Below, piece by piece: positions 24,370 to 33,293 of a stretch of 41,713 nucleotides of DNA. The stretch's first letter is position 1. Each line of letters starts with the position of its first letter. Location: the NCBI GenBank assembly GCA_947649225.1, contig CANSQX010000008.1, positions 1-41,713 of the forward strand. Reading direction: 5' to 3'. The DNA comes from an uncultured Flavonifractor sp. Its GTDB lineage: Bacteria; Bacillota; Clostridia; Oscillospirales; Oscillospiraceae. The notes below the pieces were generated by a model that saw only the letters and a program-made list of their open reading frames with translations, was not told the DNA's origin and searched no databases. The translations under genes and the position numbers were made by a program.

Positions 24370-24864
24370 ATGAATCAAAAAGCTGCGGTGATTCTGGGAT
24401 CGGACAGCGATCTCGACACCATGCGCCCCTGCATCAGGCGCTTAAAGGAGTTCGGCATCCCGGTGGAGGCCCGGATCATCTCGGCCCACCGCACCCCCGC
24501 GGCGGCGGAGGCCTTTGCCTCCTCGGCCCGGGCGGAGGGCTTCGGCGTGATCATCGCCGCCGCCGGAAAGGCGGCCCATCTGGCGGGAGTCCTGGCCGCC
24601 TATACCACCCTGCCCGTCATCGGCGTGCCAATGAAAACCTCGATGATGGGGGGGCTGGACTCCCTGCTCTCCATGGTCCAGATGCCCAAGGGCATCCCGG
24701 TGGCCTGCGTGGCGGTGGACGGGGCGGACAACGCCGCCATTCTGGCCGCCCAGATGCTGGCCCTCTCCAATCCCGTTCTGACGGACAAGCTCGAAGCATT
24801 TAAGGCGGATATGGCCGCCGAAGTGGCCGGGAAGGACAAAAAGCTGCAAACGGAGGAGTTTTAA
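24370..24864 (+). CDS. purE: N5-carboxyaminoimidazole ribonucleotide mutase
   Basis: 164 residues from the ATG at 24370, 12 bases after AGGAGG; an upstream TTG touches that site. Class I PurE hallmarks: GSDSDLDTM near the N-terminus, ISAHRTP, IAAAGKAAHLAGVLAA and the PVIGVPM strand. It converts N5-CAIR to CAIR in the sixth step of IMP synthesis. No purK is in the window, so either N5-CAIR synthesis is encoded elsewhere or this is an AIR carboxylase-like use. First gene of the operon. Confidence 0.96.
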   Translation: MNQKAAVILGSDSDLDTMRPCIRRLKEFGIPVEARIISAHRTPAAAEAFASSARAEGFGVIIAAAGKAAHLAGVLAAYTTLPVIGVPMKTSMMGGLDSLLSMVQMPKGIPVACVAVDGADNAAILAAQMLALSNPVLTDKLEAFKADMAAEVAGKDKKLQTEEF

Positions 24865-24865
24865 C

Positions 24866-25585
24866 ATGGATTACGAGAAGAAGGAACAGCTCTACGAGGG
24901 CAAGGCCAAGAAGGTCTACGCCACCGCCGACCCGGAGGTGGTAATTGTCTCCTACAAGGACGACGCCACCGCCTTTAACGGCCTGAAAAAGGGCACCATC
25001 ACCGGCAAGGGGGCCATCAACAACCGCATGACCAACAACCTGATGCGCCGCCTGGAGGCCGCCGGAGTCCCCACCCACCTGGTGGAGGAGCTCAGCGACC
25101 GGGAGACCGCCGTGAAAAAGGTCTCCATCGTCCCTCTGGAGGTCATCATCCGCAACATCTCCGCCGGGTCCTTCGCCAAGCACTACGGCGTGGAGGAGGG
25201 CATCGTCTTCGACGCGCCCACCATCGAGTTTTCCTACAAAAACGACGGCCTGGGGGACCCCCTGCTCAACGAGTACCACGCCCTGGCCCTCAAGCTGGCT
25301 ACCCGGGCGGAGATCGATCTCATCAAGAAGTACGCCTTTGCGGTCAACGACCTGCTGAAGGGCTTTATGAAGGAGATCGGCATCGATCTGGTGGACTTCA
25401 AGCTGGAGTTCGGCCGTCTCGCCAACGGGACCATCGTGCTGGCCGACGAGATCTCCCCCGACACCTGCCGCCTGTGGGACGAGAAGACCCACGAGAAGCT
25501 GGACAAGGATCGGTTCCGCCGGGACCTGGGCGGCGCAGAGGAGGCCTACGAGGAGGTCATGCGCCGCCTGATGGGGGACCAATAA
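24866..25585 (+). CDS. purC: Phosphoribosylaminoimidazole-succinocarboxamide (SAICAR) synthase
   Basis: 239 residues, normal length. Begins with QLYEGKAKKVYAT (ATP-binding loop), and has KDDATAFNGLK, IVPLEVIIRNISAGS and the LADEISPDTCRLWD motif. It joins aspartate to CAIR. The ribosome site GGAGGAG lies in the end of purE, whose stop is one base before this ATG, so translation is coupled. Confidence 0.97.
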   Translation: MDYEKKEQLYEGKAKKVYATADPEVVIVSYKDDATAFNGLKKGTITGKGAINNRMTNNLMRRLEAAGVPTHLVEELSDRETAVKKVSIVPLEVIIRNISAGSFAKHYGVEEGIVFDAPTIEFSYKNDGLGDPLLNEYHALALKLATRAEIDLIKKYAFAVNDLLKGFMKEIGIDLVDFKLEFGRLANGTIVLADEISPDTCRLWDEKTHEKLDKDRFRRDLGGAEEAYEEVMRRLMGDQ

Positions 25586-25588
25586 GCG

Positions 25589-27016
25589 ATGGGGGGATTT
25601 TTTGGCGCAGCCTCCCGGCGGGACTGTGTGCTGGATCTCTTCTTCGGCACCGACTACCACTCCCACCTGGGCACCCGCCGGGGCGGTATGGCCGTCTACG
25701 ACCCGGACAGCGGCTTCCAGCGGCAGATCCACAACATTGAAAACACCCCCTTCCGCACCAAGTTCGAGTCCGATCTGGCCGAGTTTCACGGCACGTCCGG
25801 CATCGGCTGCATCAGCGACACCGATCCCCAGCCCCTGCTGGTCCGCTCCCACCTGGGGCTGTACGCCATCACCACCGTGGGCATCATCAACAACGCGGAG
25901 GAGCTGATCGCCCGCTACTTCGACGGCCACGGCCATCAGTTTCTGACCATGAGCTCGGGCAAGGTCAACGACACCGAGCTCACCGCCGCCCTCATCAACC
26001 AGGCCGACGACCTGGTGTCGGGCATCCGCCGGGCCCAGGAGGAGATCGACGGCTCCTGCACCATCCTGCTCCTGACGGCGGAGGGCATCCTGGCCGCCCG
26101 GGACCGGCTGGGCCGCCTGCCCGTCCTCATCGGCCGGGACAAGGACGGCTGCTGCGTCTCCTTCGAGTCCTTCGCCTACCGCAAGCTGGGCTATGAGGAC
26201 GCCCACGAGCTGGGCCCCCGGGAGATTGTGAAGGTCACCCCGGACGGGTGGGAGACCCTCTCCCCGCCGGGACAGGAGATGAAGATCTGCGCCTTCCTCT
26301 GGACCTACTACGGCTACCCCAACTCCAACTACGAGGGGGTCAACGTGGAGGTCATGCGCTACCGCAACGGCGCGATCATGGCCCGGGACGAGGCGGCCCG
26401 AGGGACCCTGCCCCAGGTGGACTTTGTGGCCGGGGTGCCCGACTCGGGGGTCCCTCACGCCATCGGCTACTCCAGCGAGAGCGGCCGCCCCTTTGCCCGG
26501 CCCTTTGTGAAGTACACCCCCACCTGGCCCCGCTCCTTCATGCCCGCCAACCAGGATGTGCGCAACCAGGTGGCCAAAATGAAGCAGATCCCGGTCCCCG
26601 AGCTCATTGAGGGCAAAAAGCTCCTCTTTGTGGACGACTCCATCGTTCGGGGCACCCAGCTGCGGGAGACGGTGGAATTCCTGTATGAGTCTGGGGCGAA
26701 GGAGGTCCATATGCGCTCGGCCTGCCCCCCCATCATGTACGGCTGTAAGTACCTGAACTTCTCCCGCAGCAACTCGGACATGGAGCTGCTGGCCCGGCGG
26801 ACGGTGCAGGACCTGGAGGGGGCGGCCGGTCAGACCCATCTGGCCGAGTACGCCGACCCGGCCACCGAGCGGGGCCAGTGTATGCTCCAGGCCATCTGCA
26901 AGGAGATGGGCTTCGATTCCCTGGGCTACCAGTCCCTGGACGGCCTGCTGGAGGCCATCGGCATGGACCGGGACAAGATCTGCACCTACTGCTGGTCCGG
27001 GAAGGAATCGTGCTAG
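25589..27016 (+). CDS. purF: Amidophosphoribosyltransferase
   Basis: 475 residues. Cys13 in RRDCVLDLFFGTDYHSHLG would become the N-terminal glutaminase nucleophile after removal of a 12-residue propeptide, much as in the Bacillus-type enzyme. The PRPP-binding loop is KLLFVDDSIVRGTQ. Cysteines in SACPPIMYGCKY and the terminal ICTYCW suit the [4Fe-4S] cluster of the Bacillus type. It commits PRPP to purine synthesis. Three bases separate it from purC. Confidence 0.96.
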   Translation: MGGFFGAASRRDCVLDLFFGTDYHSHLGTRRGGMAVYDPDSGFQRQIHNIENTPFRTKFESDLAEFHGTSGIGCISDTDPQPLLVRSHLGLYAITTVGIINNAEELIARYFDGHGHQFLTMSSGKVNDTELTAALINQADDLVSGIRRAQEEIDGSCTILLLTAEGILAARDRLGRLPVLIGRDKDGCCVSFESFAYRKLGYEDAHELGPREIVKVTPDGWETLSPPGQEMKICAFLWTYYGYPNSNYEGVNVEVMRYRNGAIMARDEAARGTLPQVDFVAGVPDSGVPHAIGYSSESGRPFARPFVKYTPTWPRSFMPANQDVRNQVAKMKQIPVPELIEGKKLLFVDDSIVRGTQLRETVEFLYESGAKEVHMRSACPPIMYGCKYLNFSRSNSDMELLARRTVQDLEGAAGQTHLAEYADPATERGQCMLQAICKEMGFDSLGYQSLDGLLEAIGMDRDKICTYCWSGKESC

Positions 27017-27032
27017 GAAGGAGACAGACACC

Positions 27033-27299
27033 ATGATCGAATCAAGATGCGGGCTTCTGTGCAGCGCATGTCCCTATCGGGAACAGACAGGATGTACCGG
27101 CTGCGTCAGCATCCAAAAGCCCTTTTGGGGGGAGCGCTGCCCCGTGAAGTCCTGTGCTGAGGACAAAAAATATGCGCATTGCGGACAATGCGAGGCATTT
27201 CCCTGCCGGCTGCTGAACCAGTTTGCCTATGATGAAACGCAGGGGGACGGCGGTATGCGGATTGAGCAGTGCAGACACTGGAAAGGGTTGGAGAAATGA
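27033..27299 (+). CDS. Cysteine-rich DUF3795-type small protein within the purine operon
   Basis: 88 residues with about 11 cysteines in zinc-like groups: CGLLCSACPYREQTGCTGC, then RCPVKSC and CGQCEAFPC. This matches small DUF3795 proteins of anaerobes, whose role is unknown. A good ribosome site (AGGAAGGAGA) precedes the ATG, and its stop overlaps the purM start by four bases, so it is translated with the operon. A link to purine synthesis is only contextual. Confidence 0.8.
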   Translation: MIESRCGLLCSACPYREQTGCTGCVSIQKPFWGERCPVKSCAEDKKYAHCGQCEAFPCRLLNQFAYDETQGDGGMRIEQCRHWKGLEK

Positions 27300-28339
27300 A
27301 GAATTCGCACTCCGAGTCCTACGCCGCCGCAGGCGTGGACGTGACTGCCGGTTATGAGGCGGTCAGCCGCATCAAGCCCCTGGTGGAGTCCACCTACATC
27401 CCCGGGGTGATGGGCACGCTGGGCGGCTTCGGCGGCCTGTTCGTCCCCGACCTGTCCGGAATGAAAAAGCCGGTGCTGGTCTCGGGCACCGACGGCGTGG
27501 GCACCAAGCTGAAGCTCGCCTTTCTGATGGACAAGCACGACACCGTGGGCATCGACTGCGTGGCCATGTGCGTCAACGACATCATCTGCTCCGGGGCCAT
27601 GCCCCTGTTCTTCCTGGACTATCTGGCGGTGGGGAAAAACAAGCCGGAGCGCATTGAGGCCATTGTCTCCGGGATCACCGAGGGCTGCCTCCAGGCGGGC
27701 TGCGCCCTCATCGGCGGCGAGACCGCCGAGATGCCCGGCTTCTATCCTGAGGACGAGTACGACCTGGCCGGCTTCGCCGTGGGCCTGGCCGACCAGGAGA
27801 AGATGCTGGACGGCTCCGCCCTCCGGGAGGGAGATCTTCTCATCGGCCTGGGCTCCTCCGGGGTCCACTCCAACGGCTTCTCCCTGGTGCGCAAGGCGCT
27901 GGGCATCGACAGCCGGAAGGCCCTGGATATCCAGGTGTCCGAGCTGGGCTGCACCCTGGGTGAGGCCCTGCTCAAGCCCACCCGCATCTATGTGCGGGCC
28001 ATCCGGTGCCTGCTCCAGCGGGGGGTGGAGGTGAAGGCGGTGAGCCACATCACCGGCGGCGGTCTCTATGAAAACGTGCCCCGGATGATGAAGCCCGGCC
28101 TCACGGCCCAGATCCAGACCTCCACCTTCCCGGTGCCCCCCATCTTCGAGCTGATCCAGCGGGCGGGGGATATTCCCGAGCGGGATATGTACAACACCTT
28201 CAACATGGGCATCGGCCTGGTGATCGCCATCCCCAGGGACCAGGTGGGCCACGCCCTGGACGTACTGGCCAGGGCCGAGGAGCGGGCCTATGTGGTGGGC
28301 GCCGTGGTCAAAGGCGAGGAGGGCGTAGAGCTGGTATGA
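27296..28339 (+). CDS. purM: Phosphoribosylformylglycinamidine cyclo-ligase
   Basis: 347 residues from the ATG at 27296, which overlaps the preceding stop (ATGA). The AIR-synthase core is seen: [49 protein letters not shown] and [11 protein letters not shown]. It closes the imidazole ring from FGAM. The FGAM synthetase genes (purL/Q/S) are not in the window. Confidence 0.97.
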   Translation: [347 protein letters not shown]

Positions 28340-28974
28340 GCAGGCGGATTGCCGTGCTGGTGTCGGGCGGCGGTACCAATCTCCAGGCCCTCATCGACGC
28401 CCAGGCCCGGGGCGGGCTGGGCGGGGGAACCATCGCCGCCGTGATTTCCTCCAAGGAGGGGGCCTACGCCCTGGAGCGGGCCGCCAGGGCGGGAATCCCC
28501 GCCTATGTGATGCCCCGGGGGGATTTCCCCGACAGCCGCGCCATGACCGTGGCCCTGCGGGATAAGCTGCGGGCCCTGGACATCGATCTGGTGGTGCTGG
28601 CCGGGTTCATGCACATCCTCACCGAGGAGCTGATCGCGGCCTATCCCAACGCCATCCTGAACGTCCATCCCGCCCTGATCCCCGCCTTCTGCGGGGCGGG
28701 CTATTACGGCCTGAAGGTCCACGAGGCCGCCCTGGCCTACGGCGTCAAGCTTACCGGGGCCACCGTCCACTTTGTCAGCGCGGAGCCCGACGGCGGCCCC
28801 GTGATCTTACAGCGGGCGGTGGAGATCCGGGCGGGGGACACCCCGGAGGCCCTCCAGCGCCGGGTGATGGAAGAGGCCGAGTGGCAGATCCTCCCCCGTG
28901 CCGTGGCCCTGTTCTGTCAGGGCCGCCTCGCGGTGGAGGGCAGAACGGTACATATTTTGGGAGGTACGCCATGA
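28336..28974 (+). CDS. purN: Phosphoribosylglycinamide formyltransferase
   Basis: 212 residues. VLVSGGGTNLQALID at the N-terminus, LVVLAGFMHIL, and ILNVHPALIPAF with the catalytic Asn-His pair; then GVKLTGATVHFV and an Asp in SAEPDGGPVI. It transfers formyl from 10-formyl-THF to GAR. The start overlaps the purM stop (ATGA) and its own stop overlaps the next start, indicating tight coupling. Confidence 0.97.
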   Translation: MSRRIAVLVSGGGTNLQALIDAQARGGLGGGTIAAVISSKEGAYALERAARAGIPAYVMPRGDFPDSRAMTVALRDKLRALDIDLVVLAGFMHILTEELIAAYPNAILNVHPALIPAFCGAGYYGLKVHEAALAYGVKLTGATVHFVSAEPDGGPVILQRAVEIRAGDTPEALQRRVMEEAEWQILPRAVALFCQGRLAVEGRTVHILGGTP

Positions 28975-29687
28975 GTATTCAGGATCTCTCCGCGCTGCTG
29001 CGCGCCAATTCCTATCCCGGCCGGGGCATTGTGCTGGGCCGCACGGCCGGCGGCAGGCAGGCGGCCATCGCCTACTTCATCATGGGCCGCAGCGAGAACA
29101 GCCGCAACCGGGTGTTTGAGGAGACGGAGGACGGCATCCGCACCCGGGCCTTTGACGAGGGAAAGATGACCGACCCCTCCCTCATCATTTATCACCCGGT
29201 CCGGGTGCTGCCCAACGGCCTGACCGTGGTCACTAACGGAGACCAGACCGACACCATCCGGGACAGCCTGGCCCAGGGCCACTGCTACCGCCACGCCCTG
29301 AACACCCGCACCTTTGAGCCGGACGGGCCCAACTACACCCCCCGGATCTCCGGCGTGGTCAAGCCGGACGGGAGCTATAACCTGTCCATCCTCAAGAGCC
29401 TGGACGGGGACCCCGGCTGCTGCTGCCGGTATTTTTACGAGTACAGCGCCCCCGCGGCCGGGACCGGCCATCTGATCCACACCTACCAGGGGGACGGAAC
29501 TCCCCTGCCCTCCTTCGAGGGGGAGCCCCGCCGGGTGGCGGTGACCGCCCCGGACGCCCGGACCTGGGCGGAGGAGATCTGGGCGGCCCTGGACGGGGAG
29601 AATAAGGTGTCCCTCTTTGTCCGCTACCTGGACCTGGAGACCGGGGTGGCGGACACGGTACTCATCAATAAGCATCAGGAGGGCTGA
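28971..29687 (+). CDS. purO: IMP cyclohydrolase, PurO type
   Basis: 238 residues from the ATG at 28971 (GGGAGGT upstream; overlaps purN stop). The sequence YPGRGIVLGRTAGGRQA, IMGRSENSRNRVF and SLAQGHCYRHALNTR matches the archaeal-type PurO family (PF07826), which closes FAICAR to IMP. Together with the separate AICAR formyltransferase downstream it replaces the bifunctional PurH. Confidence 0.88.
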   Translation: MSIQDLSALLRANSYPGRGIVLGRTAGGRQAAIAYFIMGRSENSRNRVFEETEDGIRTRAFDEGKMTDPSLIIYHPVRVLPNGLTVVTNGDQTDTIRDSLAQGHCYRHALNTRTFEPDGPNYTPRISGVVKPDGSYNLSILKSLDGDPGCCCRYFYEYSAPAAGTGHLIHTYQGDGTPLPSFEGEPRRVAVTAPDARTWAEEIWAALDGENKVSLFVRYLDLETGVADTVLINKHQEG

Positions 29688-29690
29688 GCG

Positions 29691-30863
29691 ATGACCGAAC
29701 TGACCCTAAAATACGGCTGCAACCCCAACCAGAAGCCCGCCCGCATCTTCTCCGACGTGGGGGCACTGCCCATTCAGGTCCTCAACGGCCGGCCGGGTTA
29801 CATCAACTTTCTGGATGCACTCAATTCCTGGCAGCTGGTGAAGGAGCTGAAGGCGGCCACAGGACTGCCCGCAGCCGCCTCCTTCAAGCATGTATCCCCC
29901 GCCGGGGCCGCCCTGGGCCTGCCCCTGTCCGATCTGGAGCGGCTCCTCTATTTTGCCGGGGACCTGCCTCTCTCGCCCATCGCCTCGGCCTATGTGCGGG
30001 CCCGGGGGGCCGACCGGGTGTGCTCCTACGGCGACTGGGCCGCCCTCTCCGACGTGTGCGACGAGGAGACCGCCCGCTTCCTGGCCCTGGAGGTCTCGGA
30101 CGGCGTGATCGCCCCCGGCTACACCCCCAAGGCCCTGGAGATCCTCCAGGCTAAGCGCAAGGGCGGCTATAACGTGGTCCAGATCGACCCCCGCTACGTC
30201 CCCAAGGCCATCGAGCACAAGGACGTGTTCGGCATCGCCTTCGAGCAGGGCCGCAACAACAGCGTCATCCGTGCGGAGCTGCTGGACAACCTGGTCACGG
30301 AAAACAAGGAGCTGCCTGACGCCGCCAAGCGGGACATGATCCTGGCCCTCATCACCCTGAAATACACCCAGTCCAACTCGGTCTGCTACGTGAAGGATGG
30401 CATGACCATCGGCGTGGGGGCCGGCCAGCAGAGCCGCATCCACTGCACCCGCCTGGCGGGCAGCAAGGCGGACACCTGGCGGCTCCGGCAGCACCCCCGG
30501 GTGCTGGGCCTCCCCTTTGTGGAGGGCATCCGCCGCCCCGAGCGGGACAACGCCATCGACCTGTTTCTCCTGGAGGACAGCACAGAGCTTCTGGAGGGGG
30601 ACGGCTGGCGGGCCATGTTCCAGCACTGCCCGGACCCCCTGACCGCCGAGGAGAAGCAGGCCTGGATCGCTCAGATGCAGGGGGTCACTCTGGGCTCCGA
30701 CGCCTTCTTCCCCTTCGGGGACAATGTGGAGCGGGCCCGGAAGTCCGGCGTGCAGTACATCGTCCAGCCCGGCGGCTCCATCCGGGACGACCATGTAATT
30801 GACACCTGCAACAAATACGGCATTGCCATGGCCTTCACCGGCCTGCGGCTGTTCCACCACTGA
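29691..30863 (+). CDS. AICAR formyltransferase, stand-alone (PurH transformylase domain)
   Basis: 390 residues covering only the AICARFT half of PurH: LKYGCNPNQKPARIF, AAASFKHVSPAGAA with the catalytic Lys-His, YTQSNSVCYVKDGMTIGVGAGQQSRI, SDAFFPFGDNVERA and the C-terminal QPGGSIRDDHVI. The IMP-cyclohydrolase half is missing and is supplied by purO next door. AGGAGGG in the end of purO is the ribosome site. Confidence 0.95.
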   Translation: MTELTLKYGCNPNQKPARIFSDVGALPIQVLNGRPGYINFLDALNSWQLVKELKAATGLPAAASFKHVSPAGAALGLPLSDLERLLYFAGDLPLSPIASAYVRARGADRVCSYGDWAALSDVCDEETARFLALEVSDGVIAPGYTPKALEILQAKRKGGYNVVQIDPRYVPKAIEHKDVFGIAFEQGRNNSVIRAELLDNLVTENKELPDAAKRDMILALITLKYTQSNSVCYVKDGMTIGVGAGQQSRIHCTRLAGSKADTWRLRQHPRVLGLPFVEGIRRPERDNAIDLFLLEDSTELLEGDGWRAMFQHCPDPLTAEEKQAWIAQMQGVTLGSDAFFPFGDNVERARKSGVQYIVQPGGSIRDDHVIDTCNKYGIAMAFTGLRLFHH

Positions 30864-30881
30864 GAGGGGGACGATTTCCCG

Positions 30882-32150
30882 ATGAAGGTACTTGTAGTAG
30901 GCGGCGGCGGGCGGGAGCACGCCATCTGCCAGGCGCTGGCCCGGAGCCCACGGGTGACCCGGCTCTTCTGCGCACCGGGGAACGCCGGCATTGCCCAGAC
31001 GGCGGAATGCGTCCCCATTCCGGCCACCGATGTGGAGGCCATGGTCCGGTGGGCCAAGGAGCACGGTGTGGAGTTTGTGATGGTGGCCCCCGACGACCCC
31101 CTGGCCCTGGGCATGGTGGACGCCCTGGAGGCGGCGGGCATCCCCGCCTTCGGCCCCCGGAAAAACGCTGCGATCATTGAGGCCAGCAAGATTTTTTCCA
31201 AAAACCTGATGGAGAAGTACCACATTCCCACCGCCCGCTGCAAAATCTGCACCGAGGAGGCGGAGGCCCTGGCCTATGTCCGCAGCCGGGGGGCTCCCAT
31301 TGTGGTCAAGGCCGACGGCCTGGCCCTGGGCAAGGGCGTGGTGGTGGCCCAGACCGTGGAGGAGGCCGAGGCGGCCGTCCGCGACATGATGGGCGGCAAA
31401 AAGTTCGGGGAGGCCGGGGCCCGGGTGGTCATTGAGGCGTGCATGACCGGGCCCGAGGTGACGGTGCTGGCCTTCTGCGACGGGGCGCATGTGGTCCCCA
31501 TGCCCTCCTCCCAGGACCACAAGCGGGCCTTTGACGGGGACCAGGGACCCAATACCGGCGGTATGGGGGCCATCTCGCCCTCTCCCAACTACACGCCGGA
31601 GGTTGCGAAGCGCTGCATGGAGGAAATTTTCCTCCCCACTGCGGCGGCGCTGAAAGCCGAGGGCCGGCCCTTCCAGGGGGTCCTCTACTTCGGGCTGATG
31701 CTCACCCCCGACGGCCCCAAGGTGGTGGAGTACAACGCCCGCTTCGGCGATCCCGAGTGCCAGGCGGTGCTCTCCCTGCTGGAGACCGATCTGCTGGAGA
31801 TCCTGGAGGCCTGCCGGGCCGGAACCCTGGACAAGCTGGAGATCCGCTGGAAAAAGGCGGCCGCCTGCTGCCTGGTGCTGGCCTCCGGGGGCTACCCGGC
31901 GTCCTATGAGAAGGGCTTCCCCATTTCCGGGCTGGAGGAGGCGGGGCGTACTGCCGTGGTTTTCCACGCCGGAACTGCCCGGAACAGCGCAGGGCAGATC
32001 GTCACCAACGGGGGACGGGTGCTGGGGGTCACCGCCGTGGGGGCGGACCTGGACCAGGCCATCGACGGGGCCTACGGGGCCGCCCGGTGTATCTCCTTCT
32101 CCGGGATGCACGTTCGCACCGATATCGGGCGGACCGGAAAAAGGCCCTGA
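30882..32150 (+). CDS. purD: Phosphoribosylamine-glycine ligase
   Basis: 422 residues with the ATP-grasp layout: VLVVGGGGREHAI at the N-terminus, PIVVKADGLALGKGVVVA, SQDHKRAFDGDQGPNTGGMGA and VLYFGLMLTPDGPKVVEYNARFGDPE. It makes GAR. Last gene of the purine operon; smpB follows after a new promoter-like sequence. Confidence 0.97.
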   Translation: MKVLVVGGGGREHAICQALARSPRVTRLFCAPGNAGIAQTAECVPIPATDVEAMVRWAKEHGVEFVMVAPDDPLALGMVDALEAAGIPAFGPRKNAAIIEASKIFSKNLMEKYHIPTARCKICTEEAEALAYVRSRGAPIVVKADGLALGKGVVVAQTVEEAEAAVRDMMGGKKFGEAGARVVIEACMTGPEVTVLAFCDGAHVVPMPSSQDHKRAFDGDQGPNTGGMGAISPSPNYTPEVAKRCMEEIFLPTAAALKAEGRPFQGVLYFGLMLTPDGPKVVEYNARFGDPECQAVLSLLETDLLEILEACRAGTLDKLEIRWKKAAACCLVLASGGYPASYEKGFPISGLEEAGRTAVVFHAGTARNSAGQIVTNGGRVLGVTAVGADLDQAIDGAYGAARCISFSGMHVRTDIGRTGKRP

Positions 32151-32158
32151 TTACCCCC

Positions 32159-32188
32159 TTGACAGGCGTGGTATAATACCATTACAGT
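32159..32188 (+). promoter_or_regulatory. Promoter region of smpB
   Basis: TTGACA at 32159-32164 and TATAAT at 32172-32177 are both perfect boxes but only 7 bases apart. TTGACA may instead pair with TACAGT (32183-32188, 18-base spacer), or TATAAT may act with a weaker upstream -35. Confidence 0.4.
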
Positions 32189-32221
32189 ATGCAGAAGCTG
32201 GTGCGGGGAGGAGGTGCAGCG

Positions 32222-32695
32222 GTGGAGCAGAAGGGGATCAAGGTGATCGCCCGGAACAGCAAGGCCTATCACGACTACTTCATTGAGGATAAGTACGAGG
32301 CCGGGATCGAGCTGGCGGGCACCGAGGTCAAATCCATCCGCATGGGCCATGTGAATCTAAAGGACGCCTTCTGTCTGGCCAAGGACGGCCAGATGCAGGT
32401 CTATGGGATGCACATCAGCCCCTATGAGAAGGGGAATATTTTTAACAAGGATCCCCTGCGTACCCGCCGTCTGCTCATGCACAAGCGGGAGATCCTGCGG
32501 CTTCACGCCAAGGTAAAGCAGGACGGGTATGCGCTGGTCCCCCTGTCCCTGTACTTTCGGGGCTCCCGGGTCAAGCTGGAGGTAGGGCTCGCCAAGGGCA
32601 AGAAGCTCTACGACAAGCGGGACGCCGCCGCCGCCAAGGACGCCCGGCGGGAGATTGACCGCACCATGAAGGCCCGCCGGAACGGCGGATATTGA
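32222..32695 (+). CDS. smpB: SsrA-binding protein
   Basis: 157 residues from the GTG at 32222; GGAGGAGG lies six to eight bases upstream and the length then equals the family norm. Consensus parts: KVIARNSKAYHDYFIEDKYEAGI, LAGTEVKSIR, MHISPYEKGNIFN, RRLLMHK and the C-terminal KKLYDKRDAAAAKDARREI. It binds tmRNA to rescue stalled ribosomes; ssrA itself lies 600 bases downstream. Confidence 0.97.
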   Translation: MEQKGIKVIARNSKAYHDYFIEDKYEAGIELAGTEVKSIRMGHVNLKDAFCLAKDGQMQVYGMHISPYEKGNIFNKDPLRTRRLLMHKREILRLHAKVKQDGYALVPLSLYFRGSRVKLEVGLAKGKKLYDKRDAAAAKDARREIDRTMKARRNGGY

Positions 32696-32725
32696 GTGAT
32701 TTGACAGAGTGAGGAGTGTGTTCCC

Positions 32726-33247
32726 ATGGCTCAGAATCCCATTGTCACCTTTGAGATGGAGGACGGCGGCAGGATGACCGCAGAGCTCTATCCCGAGGTG
32801 GCGCCCAACACGGTGAACAATTTTGTCAGCCTGGTGAAGAGCGGTTTTTATGACGGGCTCATTTTCCACCGGGTGATTCCCGGCTTCATGATCCAGGGCG
32901 GGTGCCCTGAGGGCACCGGCACCGGCGGGCCTGGCTACAGCATCAAGGGCGAGTTCCGCTCCAACGGCGTGCAGAACGAGCTGGCCCACGAGCGCGGCGT
33001 GCTCTCCATGGCCCGGGCCATGGACCCCAACTCAGCGGGCAGCCAGTTTTTCATTATGGTGGAACGTGCGCCTCACCTGGACGGGGACTATGCGGCCTTT
33101 GGCCGTGTGACCGAGGGCCTGGACGTGGCCGACGCCATTGTGAACGCCAAGCGCAACTACATGGACCGGCCCAACCAGGATCAGCGGATGAAGAAGGTAA
33201 CCGTGGAGACCTTCGGCGTGGAGTATCCTGCGCCGGAAAAGCGGTAA
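32726..33247 (+). CDS. Cyclophilin-type peptidyl-prolyl cis-trans isomerase
   Basis: 173 residues, cytoplasmic (no signal peptide). Catalytic region FHRVIPGFMIQGGCPEGTGTGG with the active Arg, then SMARAMDPNSAGSQFFIM. Catalyses proline isomerisation in protein folding. AGGAG precedes the ATG; it sits between smpB and ssrA. Confidence 0.93.
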   Translation: MAQNPIVTFEMEDGGRMTAELYPEVAPNTVNNFVSLVKSGFYDGLIFHRVIPGFMIQGGCPEGTGTGGPGYSIKGEFRSNGVQNELAHERGVLSMARAMDPNSAGSQFFIMVERAPHLDGDYAAFGRVTEGLDVADAIVNAKRNYMDRPNQDQRMKKVTVETFGVEYPAPEKR

Positions 33248-33293
33248 TTGCACGATCCTCCGGCGGCAGAGATACAGCCTGCCGCCGCCCTAT

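Noticed and set aside
24213..24803. Plus-strand frame over the purE leader and gene
   Set aside because: Begins inside the structured leader and runs in another phase through purE.
24800..32111. Very long antisense frames (over 700 codons) opposite the purine genes and pheT
   Set aside because: They are by-products of high GC third positions opposite strongly identified genes; they have no domains, no ribosome sites and Gly/Ala/His/Val-rich low-complexity composition.
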